A DNA stretch of 64,000 nucleotides from Nemania diffusa (Eukaryota > Ascomycota > Sordariomycetes > Xylariales > Xylariaceae). The translations under genes were made by a program, and so were the position numbers. The notes beneath the pieces are model-generated. The model did no database searches. It saw nothing but the letters and a program-made list of their open reading frames with translations, and had not been told where the DNA came from. Shown here piece after piece: positions 50,531 to 62,128 of the stretch. The DNA is taken from positions 4,184,501-4,248,500 of the forward strand of contig JBBPUQ010000003.1 in assembly GCA_038501195.1 (NCBI GenBank). Reading direction: 5' to 3'. Within the stretch, counting starts at the first letter, position 1. Each line of letters opens with the position of its first letter.

Positions 50531-52546
50531 TAAGGTCTCAATCGGATCGGGATGGAAAGGTAGGTCGTAGCGACTAGATAGCGAATGCGACGCACAAAGG
50601 GATGGATGTGTGCCTAAAACGAAGGAAAACCCAATCTAGAATATACATCAGTTTAACAGAGTACCTCTTTATTTATTAAGCGTGCTTACCGGTCAATCTC
50701 TGGAAGTTGGCTCACAAACTAGGTTGCAACACCATATATCATTCAGATAGTAGACGTTTGAAAGCCATCAGGGGATGAGAGTTACGAACAATGCGCTTAT
50801 ATACTCTACATAATACACGAGGATAAAGAGGGCCAAGAAGAGAAACCAGGCCTGTTGACTACGAAACATCTTTTTCTTCCAGTTAATGAGAAACATCTAC
50901 ACGGAGAACCGCGATCGATCCTTGCTCACCAAGTCTATGCGGATACCCTCAATTTCTACCCAAAACTAACAACTAACAGGAACTTTTGGGGATGTTAGAG
51001 CGGCGGAATGGTCGAGAAACACGTGGCCACTGCCTCATGAGAATATCCATATTCGATGTTAGTATCGCATGCATGCATGAATTAATATGCAAAACAAGTA
51101 TCAAGGATGTTTAGTGAGAGACAAGCGTGCATGATATCTAGTATATATGTCCAAGTATCTACTTCCTTACTACAGTACCAGAAAACTGGAATCGTTGGAG
51201 ACGAAACTCGCCTAAACGGAATATCCAACACGCATACAACATCGAAGCTTGGATCGGACATCCTCTGCTCCCCAAAGTTCCTCGCACCATGCGTGGCCCA
51301 ACACTAACTACGCCAACTACTTAAAAATAACATTCCCATCTCCCGTTCACGTACTAAGATAATCTAGCCGCACATCAATGCCTCCCATCTCGTGCCCTCT
51401 AGACTCGATACTCGAGGGGGCGACCCACCAATTGTTCTTGACTGTTAGCTATGTTAGGACCGGTGAGGATTTCTGTGTCCTCCTGATGCCAACGGCCGAC
51501 GGCCACAGCAGGGCGAGACTCCTTCGGTTTCGTCTAGTGGATGAGACCACCCACCCACCGTGAATCTGACGGCGCAAGGAAAGGCCAGTAAGAAATGTTT
51601 GATATGTCTGTACGTAGTACGTAGAAGCTGGGCGAAAAGCAACCACACGGATTTTTACCCAACAATGAACCCGGCTCGTACCCGGACCATCGATGACTTA
51701 TCCACGGATCTGGCTTGAAAATCTCCTAGGTTAATAAACAGCTGTCCCGCCATTATAGGCGAGGTACCTAGCCCTGCGGCCCCCTCCGCAGGTCTACTGC
51801 AAGTGCCGAGAATTCTCCATTGGCTGAGGCATGTGTGGAGTTTCCTTGATACCTTAAAACGTTGAGACCTTAAGAGGAGACCGAATCGTTATGCATCCGG
51901 CCTCCCCTGAGTGGACGACAGACGCCTTAGCAATGGGTATGGAGGACTTACATCGCCGATGTGCCCCCCATCTAACGACATGCAGTATCCGCAAACAGAC
52001 TTTTCAATATGCAAGTCATCCGTATACTTAGACTTGGCACATTGGGTAATTAAGTCGCTTTACTAGTCGTTGCTTTACTGCCAAGATCTACGAGGACAAG
52101 ATAGACCTGGCTAGTCATTCGTATAGCAGTGGTCAATAGTAGATTTGTAATCTAGATGGGATTCCTAGGTTGCTAACCGACGAAAAAGCTCCTAAGGGTT
52201 GTGTACTACTCTCCTTGAGCTCAGGTTAACGAATGCTCTGCGCGAATGTACGTTTATGAAGTATAAATACAAGATCGAGGCACTCTCAGATACCTCGACA
52301 TAACCGCGTTACGCGATAAAACCAAGTTACCAGCGTATTCTGCAGTGGTGCATCATAACAGATAAGCTAAAGTAGTTCAGCGTTTATTATTCGGTAGTCT
52401 TGAGGTTCTTAGCTCCTAAACGATACAGCAACAGCGATGTCGTAGTCAATAGCAGTAGTCACGCTTTATGACGGGATGCTAGGTCAAAATGAAAGCTATG
52501 CTAGTCAAACTGGGCAATGCGTTGCGGTGAAGTGGAAGGCTGTTCT

Positions 52547-53475
52547 TTAACGCGCTTGCTGGTTTCTGGGCTTTTTACACTCTATAGCTTTATGCCCAGG
52601 TTGGCCACAATTGAAGCACGTGAAACTCACAGACGGCTTGGGAGAGGGACCACCTCCAGACGAGATGGACGTTACACCACCTTTTGGGTTATTCAACTTG
52701 ACCTCCCTTTTCCTCCGCTTCTCTGCAAATTGCAAAGCTTTGAGTTGCTCAGCGCTTCTTTTGCTCTTCAGGGTCTTTCGAGAAGTGGATTGTGCCGTAG
52801 ACGCGGTTCGCGGGTTGGAGCCGAATGACTGTCGCCCAGGTGTTTCTTCGGAGGACGAGGCGTCTGAGTCGGACTCAAATTCAGACTCAGACTCAGACTC
52901 AGAACTCGCTTCGCTGCTGGAGTTATGGGTTTTCTTTGCTATCTAAAATGAAGAGTAGTATTAGTGTAAGACCAAAATAGGAGAACATCAATAAATATGC
53001 ATGATACGAAACGCACTTTTTTCTTTTCCATGTTGTATCGTCGCAAAGCCGGGACAGTGTCGTGTAGAGTGCTAGCTGCCTCGGTCTCATTCCCCACGTC
53101 ATCGGAGGAGTCAATCTGCCCAAAGCCAACTTGGATAATGTTCAGAGGGGTTTGCGCCGTATGGCCTTTGTCGTGCTCGGGAATATCAAGTACCCAGCGG
53201 GCATCTCCCAATTCCTCAGCACGTTTGACTAAAGCTCGCTCGACCTTCTTCTCTTCCTCTGCAATAGCTGCCTGAATAGCCGACTGGTTCACGAGTGCAT
53301 CTACGTTCTGCTGTGGTGCGGCATTATGCGCAATCTTGCGACGCTTGCTGGACTGGTCGTTAGATGGGGGAGTGCTGGGGACGGAGGAGGAAGGTGAAGA
53401 AGCAGCGGCTCTTTGCATAAACTTCATAGTCAGTAGTCTAGAAGACATGGTCTTCGGGGCACCTGTAGACGCCAT
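52547..53475 (-). CDS. MPP6: MPP6-like nuclear exosome cofactor with CCHC zinc knuckle
   Basis: Resembles M-phase phosphoprotein 6, an RNA-binding cofactor that links the nuclear exosome (Rrp6/Mtr4) to its substrates. Two exons, 53475-53017 and 52942-52547, give 284 aa. The N-terminal signature SSRLLTMKFMQRA matches the conserved MPP6 motif (KxLxxMKFMQR), and AIAEEEKKVERALVKR and ARWVLDIPE match the downstream helix and LDLPE-like segment. The second exon begins with an acidic Ser-Glu repeat. It contains a basic segment (LQFAEKRRKREVKLNNPKGG) and ends with a retroviral-type zinc knuckle CFNCGQPGHKAIEC (CX2CX4HX4C). The start is the ATG at 53475; the frame upstream has no ATG. Yeast and human MPP6 are shorter and, as far as I know, lack the knuckle. 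Diverges from the NDUFS6 gene. Confidence 0.75.
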
Positions 53476-54138
53476 CTTGCGCCACCTCTTTTGGAGTGAG
53501 TATTTCAAGAAGGAGAACAGTTTGAGTGATGGCCCTCAAGAGCTTTTTCCAATGGCGGTTCTTTTGCTGGAATAGACAGCTAAGTCGTCGAGAAAATCGC
53601 GGTGGGGCAACCAGCACGTGCCAAGAAACACCTATTTAAGAGCCTAGACTACCTACACGTAGGTATATCAGTAGGTAGGTTAGGCAGATATTGAGGTTGT
53701 AGATATTAATATCCAGACAAGCGGGCTACGATTTTGAAATTGAGAGGACGACGAAATGGTAGGTACCCGATTTAGTAGGTACCTATTAGAAAAGTGCCCA
53801 GTGGAGCGCGTTGTTGCTTCCAGTCTATCAAGCTCTAGTTCTTGATTAGATAATTGATTTTAAGACTGTTATCTAAACATACAGTCAGCCCGCTGTGGTA
53901 GTACTGTAAACTGACTGTTTCTTTTCAGATACCTCCAGTCATTTCCTAATTAGGATTAGACTAACTTCAGAATAGCGAAATGCGTTTAGATAAGTCGTTG
54001 TCGCGCACTTTACGTAAGGCAAAATATGGCCCGAGCTCTTGCGGCATCTCTCGATACCCATTGCTTGCTCAACCTCCGACCTCACCACTACGATCACCAA
54101 AGGGTCATTCCCTCAATTGACAGCACATATCAACAACA
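53476..54138. promoter_or_regulatory. Divergent upstream region of MPP6-like and NDUFS6 genes
   Basis: 663 bp shared by two outward-reading start codons. Contains TAGGTACC/TACCTACACGTAGG tracts at about 53647-53680 and 53758-53790. No named binding site could be assigned. Confidence 0.45.
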
Positions 54139-54819
54139 ATGATCTCGCGCATTTCGATCCGGAGCGCGGTTAGATTCTCGCAACAAACATGTGCGGCTAG
54201 ACGCACCTTCGCCGTGTCCGCCCGGCTATGCGAAAAGAACCCTATCAACATCAAAGGCGAGACAACCCCGGAGACGAAGAGCGAAGAGGATAGCCTAGGC
54301 CTGGCCGAGAATTTGGAGCGGGGTTTAAAGCAGGCGCCTAACCGCACCGAAATATGGTCAAGGAGTCAGAGGCCCCGGGCAACGGCCATGTCTGGCCCCC
54401 GATTCGAGCAAACCGATTTCGACGTCCAGGTGAGATGACATGATGAGCCGGACGATTGATCAGCCATTGACTGTGGAGCAGCCCGCGGCGATGGCAGCTA
54501 TAGAGCTCATCCACAGACAGCCAGTTCGATGGACCCACGACCGCATGGTTGCTTGCGACGGTGGCGGCGGGCCTGCTGGGCATCCCAAGATCTTTATCAA
54601 CACAGACAAGCCGGAGATAGCCACCTGTAACTACTGCGGACTTCCATTTGTGAGTGCCCCTTGAACAGGAGCCCTACTAGGATCTCTAGGAGTGCGAGAT
54701 CAATGGAGCAGAAGCTGTATCTTGAATAATACCTAGGGGCTGACAGTGTCTTCCAGGCCAACGAACATAACCGAAAGCATCTAGAATCCCTTCCCGAAAC
54801 ATCCTACCCTCTTGCATAA
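54139..54819 (+). CDS. NDUFS6: NADH:ubiquinone oxidoreductase zinc subunit (NDUFS6/NUMM)
   Basis: Accessory zinc-binding subunit of respiratory complex I (NDUFS6 in mammals, NUMM in Yarrowia), at the N-module/Q-module junction in the mitochondrial matrix. Three exons: 54139-54429, 54482-54649 and 54757-54819, giving 173 aa. An Arg/Ser-rich presequence (MISRISIRSAVRFSQQTCAA) indicates import. The C-terminal zf-CHCC domain carries the zinc ligands in HPKIFINTDKP and CNYCGLPF, continued across intron 2 as ANEHNRKHLESLPETSYPL. The upstream segment VRWTHDRMVACDGGGG is the family's usual entry to the zinc site. Both introns are short GT-AG introns in phase 0. Length and domain order are normal for the family. 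Confidence 0.93.
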
Positions 54820-55322
54820 GCCGATCCTACTACTCCGAGAACTATAGGGGAAACTGTCCGGGCAGTGATATATGCCTCGGTCGTCCAAACTAGCTATTTA
54901 GCGCAAAAGCAAGGCTAGCTGTGTATATATTATTCCACGGCAAGACGAAATAGAGTTGGGTTCGGTCCAATCAAATACGTTTTATTCATCTTTCCAGAAG
55001 AGCTGCTTAGCCCTGAGTCGATCTATATATCACAACCTGTCACTTGACTACCTACCTAAGTCTTTGTTGTCTAAGCGGCCGTATAGTTAAATAGGCGGGT
55101 AAGTACCTACATGTACCTACCTAACTATAGGTTCAGCTTATCCTTAGTGGAGCTCTACCTAAATACATGTAACCTGGAAGAACTTATAGTAGATAGGTAC
55201 CTACGTGTATTAGATTGATAGATAGCGTTCGTAGGTATTATGCGTAAGTAGAAAGCAACCTTCCCGCTGCAGTCCAATGCAAGGAACCCCACCAAAACTC
55301 CCACTATCTCCAAACATCGCAA
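54820..55322. other. Spacer between NDUFS6 and UPF0047 genes
   Basis: Tandem genes on the same strand, 503 bp apart. 55040-55250 carries a dense set of CTACCTAC/TAGGTACC tracts, presumably around the promoter of the downstream gene. No coding signal. Confidence 0.5.
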
Positions 55323-56043
55323 ATGCCGTCATCCACATCGTCCTCCTCACAACTTGTGCTTTTCCTCATTCTACTCATAGCTCTATTTCCTGGGTTATTC
55401 CACTACCTCTGGGTGCTGCCATTGACCTATCTAAATCCCTTCACCCCAGCACCACAGCCTCCCAAGCGTGACGTAACCCCACCACCAGTGACCATGTGGT
55501 TTCAGAAGCAGTTCACGCTGCCGCCTCGCTCGCGCGGCTCTTATCTCATCACCTCCGAAGTCATGGATGCCCTGCCCGAGATTAAGAGTTACAAAGTCGG
55601 CATCCTCAATCTCTTTGTCCAGCACACGAGCTGTGCGCTCAGCCTCAACGAGAACTGGGATGAGGACGTCCGCGCCGATATGAGCGACGCATTAGATAGG
55701 ATAGCACCCGAGGCTGGCCCGAAAGGCCAGGAGCTTTATAGGCATAGTGCAGAAGGAAGCGACGATATGCCGGTATGTTAAATCTACTTCACCAGTTATA
55801 ATATCAGATAGAATTAACTATTGATAGGCGCATATCAAGAGTGCCTTGATTGGCGCTAGCGTTACTATCCCGATCAAGGACGGCAAGCTTGTAGGTTCTA
55901 GTAGATAATCGTTTCAATGTTAGACGGAAATAACTGACTCTCAAAAGGCGACGGGAACGTGGCAAGGCATCTGGTATCTTGAATTTAGGGCCATGAGGCA
56001 CACGAGACGAGTGATGGCAACTATTCAAGGCGAAAAAGCATAG
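55323..56043 (+). CDS. UPF0047/YjbQ-family protein with N-terminal membrane anchor
   Basis: Member of the conserved UPF0047 (YjbQ/YugU) family; bacterial members have been reported to have thiamine-phosphate-synthase-like activity, and the role in fungi is unknown. Three exons: 55323-55772, 55828-55890 and 55948-56043, giving 202 aa. Residues 10-37 form a hydrophobic segment (LVLFLILLIALFPGLFHYLW), a signal anchor or TM helix, followed by a Pro-rich linker. The family core starts at MWFQKQFTLPPRSRGSYLIT. It includes VQHTSCALSLNENWDEDVRAD with the conserved His and Glu/Asp residues, then AHIKSALIGASVTIPIKDGKL and GTWQGIWYLEFRAMRHTRRV. Both introns fall at phase 0. Upstream in-frame ATG options overlap this one; 55323 is the first in frame. 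Confidence 0.87.
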
Positions 56044-56239
56044 ACAATGTTATGATTAAACAAGGAAAAGAATCATTTATAGATAGAAGAGATGTCCTGC
56101 AATGCGAAAAACAGTTGTATTGCCCCAAGTCACTAACATGCACATTTTACGCCGTGATCTCTGACTACGCCAAACGCCTATCTAGTAGCATACAGCCAAC
56201 TTTTACCCATACATACGACTAATACCGATGCAGCACGTC

Positions 56240-57114
<875 letters not shown>

Positions 57115-58389
57115 AGTCGCAGAAATTTTTATGTCAGATCCGATGCTCGTAATGTGATGTGGCAATTTCAAATTGCGATCACAGTAGTAGGCAACTTCAA
57201 TAAAAAATGAAGCTCTAAAAGTTGTCTTGCCAACTCACCTTAGCGACCTCTCAAAGTATTGCTATACCCATGCACGCGTATAGGTACCCGGTACCTTATA
57301 AAAGTGGAGACGAACCTAGCTTGCTACATGTAGTGCTGTACGGCTGCAGGGACTACAATCTACAGCTTCAACATCTCTCTAACACAGGTACCTACTTGCA
57401 TAGGTAGGTAGGTGGGTAAGGTAACTCCTAGTCAACTCTCAAGTTATCAAAATGGTGGTCTTAAAATTCTTGTGAAGCTTCTTGCATGTATGCAGTAATC
57501 AATTAGTTAGGTAAGAGGTACTAACCTGACATACCTATGTATGTACCTACTTATATACATGTATGTATGTATCGCTCATACTTGGGTAACCTACCTACAG
57601 TAGGTAACTTATATATCAACAATTATTTCTATGTTTCTGTAATTTTGCTCAACATTTGGAACCCTCCATAGCTCCTATATATTATCAGTCTATATAATCT
57701 ACCTCATATTTTAGTATGGTTAAGGCTTTTTAGGTTACTGTGGCCGTAGCCTACGACGAATGGATCAAGACGTCTACCGCCAAGGTCCTACTGCCTTAAT
57801 GCGGTTATCTGTTGTCCGAGCCCAAGAATCCTCATCCTCCACGCACCAAAAAGTTCCAAGGCTTGTCATCTTTATATAATAAGAACGTCTACCTTTCACA
57901 AAAAGAAATAAGATGACAGTAAAAATTGGGTATTAGGAAAGTATAAACAAAATGCAACACGTCACCATCTATACTTAATGATCGCGTGTTTTAAATATAA
58001 AACAGTGTCTACTTTAGAATCCAGCTGCCTCGGAAATTTACTAGTACAGGGGTATTCGAGATGAGGGCATTCTCCGGTTTACGTCCCCAGAGAGATAGAA
58101 GAAGACAGACAATTCTGACTAGACTTCATATAATTGCAAGGCCATGCAGTTCCCGATAATATATGTACCAGGGGAGGCAGATCAATAGTGTGTGGAAACG
58201 CGAATATGAGTGCTCGTATTTCTGGTTACGTAAGATTGGGTGTCCCAGGCTTTCTGCAGGGGCGCGTATAACAAGAATAATATGTGGCGCATGATGCATC
58301 CTATCTTTTGGGCTTGATTTAACCCTTTACCACCTACATACAACATCGTTTTAGCATCAAAAGGACACACACAATTTCTAAATCTCAGA
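57115..58389. other. Divergent upstream region of CFIm25 and ankyrin-CorA genes
   Basis: 1.27 kb between start codons pointing apart. 57270-57615 holds many TAGGTACC, TACCTACTTGCATAGGTAGG and ATGTATGT tracts. 57615-58300 is AT-rich without coding signal. Confidence 0.5.
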
Positions 58390-61300
58390 ATGAACCTCGC
58401 CGAAGTTAGGCGCGGGTTCACAGCTGATATAGACGATGATGACCTAAACGAAGCCCTCCACCACGCAGCGGGGGCAGGAAACGTAGAAAGAATCAAGTAC
58501 CTTATCGAACGTAAGGCAGACCCGAACTACGAAAATTCAACCGGCGAAAACATTCTTAGCATCGCAATAAAGCGCAATAGGCTGGAGATAGTTAAGCTGC
58601 TTGTCGCTAATGGGGCAGACGTCAAACTTCACCAGGGACGATGCATCCACAACGCGGCAATGCTAGGGAGTCGAGAGATAGTCAAGTTCCTTATAGAAAA
58701 GGGGGCGGACGTCAACCATCAAGATATGAAGTACGGCACTGCCCTCCAGGTAGCGGCAGCAACAACCGTGGGGCCAGATTTAGAACTACTTAGGTTTCTT
58801 GTCGATAATGGAGCAGACGTCAACCTCCAAGGTAGGCAATACGGCACCGCCCTCCAAGGAGCAATAGTAGGAGCGGAAATCACAAGAGACAGCCGATTCA
58901 TGGTAACAACACCAGCAACAGTACAGCAACGATTATTAGAAACGCTCAATTTTCTTATTGATAAAGGAGCAGACGTCAACCTCCAAGGTGGGCAGTACGG
59001 TACTGCCCTCCAAGCTGCGGCATCGGTGGGAAATTTAGAAGTGGTCAAGTTTCTGTTCAATAAGGGAGCAGACGTCAACCTCCAAGGTGGGCAGTACGGT
59101 ACCGCCCTACAAGCTGTAGCAGCAACCGCGGGGCCAGATTTAGAACTACTTAGGTTTCTTATCAATAAAGGAGCAGATGTCAACCTCCAAGGTGGGCAGT
59201 ACGGTACCGCCCTCCAAGCTGCAGCATGGTATAGTCTAGAAACGGTCAAGCTTCTTATTGATAATGGAGCAGACGTCAACCTCCAAGGTGGGCTGTACGG
59301 CACAGCTCTCCAGGTTGCGGCATACCTGGGAGCGTTGGATATTGCCAGGCTTCTCGTCGACAATGGAGCAGAACCCAACCTCCAAGGTGGACGGTTCGAC
59401 ACCGCTCTTCAAGCCGCGGCATGGGCGGGGAGTTTGGAAACGGTCAAGTTTCTGTTCAATAAGGGAGCAGACGTCAACCTCCAAGGTGGGGAGTGCGGCA
59501 CCGCTCTCCAAGCCGCGGTAATGAGGAGGAATCTGGAAGTTACTGAGTTTCTTATCGAGAATGGGGCAGATCTTGACCATAAAGACGCCTTTCAGTTGAC
59601 AGCCCTTCACCACGCTGTAAGAACCCGCAACGTGGAGATTGTGAAGCTGCTTCTTGATAAGAATGCTTGTCCAGACACTAGGGATCACGCAGGTATAACA
59701 CCATTTGAAGCGGCCATCGACGTACAGAACAAGGATATCATTTTGATGCTGCTCTCTAGAACGAAACCAAGGCCATTACTATCCGCCAAGCGCTGGCGTA
59801 ACGCTTTGAACTGTAAACGTAGAAGGTGTCTTAAATTCACCTTTGACGAAGTTTTGTTTATTGAGGAAATAGAGAGGCCGCGTGGGCGGGATAAAACCGA
59901 GAGATTGATGGGGGTTGGCGCCACGTTCCTCACCGACAAGCTATACTATTCCCGACGTATAGATTTTCCTAAGGCTGCCATCTAGTAAGTCTTGACTTTA
60001 CATTATCCCTATTAATAGCGTCTAATATTTTTTTAGTGTTGTTCTGAACAGTGGCATGTTGGAGGTTACTCCATCATCATGTTTTGAGTACCAGTGGTGG
60101 CGAAACCGTTTGCTAGGCGAGTCTGAGCCGTGGTCGAAAACGTCTTCATCGCTGCCTAGTCTCGACCTCTGCAAGCAATTAGACCGTAACAACTGTAAGC
60201 TTCGCCCAGATTCATTACAAAACTAGTTTGCAGGCTTGCAGTAACCTAATTTACCGTTAGTCTTTGTAGAATGCTGGTTTACGATATCTTGTCTTACGAT
60301 TACTGAGGACAACTGGCCGTTGCCGCAGTCTTCAATACCTGAGGAGTATAATGATCTTAAGCGGATTGAAGGGTTCTATTGGGCTACAATACGGTGGCCT
60401 TCAGAGAACTCCAGTCCCGATACCCCGATTGAGGATTTGTTGCGGCCAATTTTCTCATCTACTACATGCGAAGATTCCGTAGTTGACTTAGTTAAGGGCA
60501 TCGGTGATCTGCTTATTCCTCTGATTGACAAATTCGATCATACCTTTGAAGATAACGTTTATTGGGCAAACCGTCAATTATCGAGTTCGGTACGTACTGT
60601 CATCGCTGGGAGTTGATGACGAATGCTAAAACGAATACCTCAGCGCAGGGAAGTGCTCAAAAATGGTGGTAGCAATCCGGATCTAATACACCACTTACTA
60701 TCCGATGCCACAGTAATTGAACATATCTCAGGAGATTACGCCCGTATTATCCAGTCTTTGAAAAAGCTAATTGGCCATGTTCGGGGTTTGCAAAAGGGAC
60801 CATGGAAGTTATCCGGCGAGTCTCTGTATGAAAGCAAGAAGAAGCTAGAGGTCTTGCAGAGGCATCGGGACGCATGGCGTGAGCTCTCAGAAAAGGCCCA
60901 AAGTCTTATCGGATTAGTATGTTGATGGGTTGATAGCACTGCCATGATAGTGAAAAGTACTAACTTCGTTTAGGAATTTAATCTCGCTTCGATCCTAGAA
61001 GCGCGAAGGTCGACATCTACGAATAGAAGCTTGAAACGACTTACTTGGGTCACTGTAAGTTAACAAGGCGATAATTCAAATCACCAGGACTACGCTCATT
61101 CTTTTAGTTCGTGTTTCTTCCTTTGCTATTTGTTTCTGTAAGTCATCATTGCCTGTTAGAGGAACCCTCTTTGCTTATCGTTGATAGAGCCTTTTCGGTA
61201 TGAATGTCGATATCCTAAGCCATGACCCAAGTTGGTGGTATTATTTTCCCATTGCAGGTGGATTTCTGTTCTTCACTTTTACGGTATGGATTTTTTTCAA

Positions 61301-61594
61301 GCGATACGACACGGTATGTAACCCGGATATAAGAGCCTTTGTTTGTGCTATGCTTACAGGGATTAGCTTGAGGGGAGCTTGGAAAAGAACTTTGCATGGC
61401 TGGTTAAAAGACATGAAAAAAACGGACACGGTAAGGAACAGGCAGATACCGGACATTCCTGGCTAAACGGAGGAAAATTAAAACTGAGGAAATTGGAACT
61501 GAGGAAATTAGAACTGAGGAATTTGGGACTAGGGAAATTGGGGCTGAGGAAACGTAGGGAAAGAAGTCCAGAGTCCGGCAACATAGATTTCTGA
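58390..61594 (+). CDS. Ankyrin-repeat protein fused to a CorA-like metal transporter domain
   Basis: Predicted membrane protein with a large ankyrin array and a CorA/Mrs2/ZntB-type divalent-cation channel domain. Eight exons: 58390-59984, 60037-60194, 60261-60589, 60644-60916, 60974-61054, 61108-61137, 61188-61313 and 61367-61594; 939 aa with every junction in frame. About twelve ankyrin repeats fill residues 18-455; the central ones repeat GADVNLQGGQYGTALQAAA almost unchanged. Residues about 500-800 form the helical CorA cytoplasmic part (FFEDNVYWANRQ-like segment, EVLKNGGSNPDLIHHLLSD, ASILEARRSTSTN). The first TM helix FVFLPLLFVSSLF is followed by the selectivity motif GMN (826-828), then TM2 (WWYYFPIAGGFLFFTFTVW). 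A basic C-terminal tail carries five 5-residue KLxLR repeats. Fungal ankyrin-CorA fusions exist; the role here (metal transport or surveillance) is not known. Confidence 0.85.
58807..59520 (+). repeat. Near-identical ankyrin-repeat DNA units
   Basis: The block GCAGACGTCAACCTCCAAGG and its flanks recur at 58813, 58969, 59068, 59173 (one base changed), 59269 and 59467, with a diverged copy at 59368. Spacing is mostly 96-105 bp (32-35 codons), with one 156-bp interval containing an insertion. Identity extends to synonymous positions, which points to recent duplication or gene conversion. Confidence 0.88.
61475..61549 (+). repeat. Five tandem 15-bp units in the 3' end of the ankyrin-CorA gene
   Basis: Units of the form AAATTRRAACTGAGG start at 61475, 61490, 61505, 61520 and 61535. 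They keep the frame and encode K-L-x-L-R five times in the C-terminal tail. The last two copies are the most diverged. Confidence 0.85.
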
Positions 61595-62128
61595 TCCCTA
61601 ACCCCTCCATAGAAACTTTTCTGATCCATAGATATTGACACACCAAATTTTGGGGCCTTAATCGTTAAAGCCGCACTGCTCCCTATGTCACGGGACTATG
61701 TATCCTGTGGTCTTAACTTGGACAGGGCTTCTTAACCCCCTATATAAACTTATGGAAGTAATGTAGTATTAGCAGATAGAATTTCCCTCCCAGTGGAATA
61801 GCAATGAATCTATCCTGGTGAAGATGTAGATAAGAACTAGATGTACTATCTACTGTTCTCAAATTTTCCTGTATGTTGGCTTAATGATTCATTTCCATTC
61901 TAAGTCGTTCTTGAAAATATCAAGTTTGTATATTAGAATCCTCATTCTTTCTAAGGATACAATGATCAGGATTTTATTTATTTACAAAACAGCACTGATA
62001 ACACATTCAATGATACCAATAACCACCAGAGGAAGTATTGGAATAGCCGCAGGAGCAAGCACCATAACAATGAGTCTAATAATTGCTGTAACAATGCTAA
62101 CAGCTCGCAGCTTTCCGGGGCAAATACA
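61595..62128. other. Convergent spacer between ankyrin-CorA and GST genes
   Basis: 534 bp, AT-rich, between two genes ending toward each other. A + strand frame from 61884 runs into the GST gene antisense and has no independent support. Confidence 0.5.

Larger units (their letters stand above)
48564..52546. other. Intergenic region, no gene found
   Basis: 4 kb. 48564-49300 is the upstream flank of STE23, containing a (CAG)n-like run at 49178-49204. Frames at 49345-49879 overlap on both strands with no recognisable domain. 50160-50530 is AT-rich with an (AAAAT)n tract at 50511-50530. 50600-52546 shows short frames only. Nothing supports a gene. Confidence 0.5.

Noticed and set aside
60590..60643. 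Acceptor at CAG 60648 for intron 3 of the ankyrin-CorA gene
   Set aside because: It puts the next exon out of frame and hits a stop; the TCAG ending at 60643 restores the frame and the conserved EVLKNGGSNPDL segment.
61314..61466. Read-through ending of the ankyrin-CorA gene without the last intron
   Set aside because: Splicing gtatgt..ttag keeps frame and yields a longer Lys-rich tail that continues smoothly; read-through gives a short unrelated ending. Kept as an alternative only.
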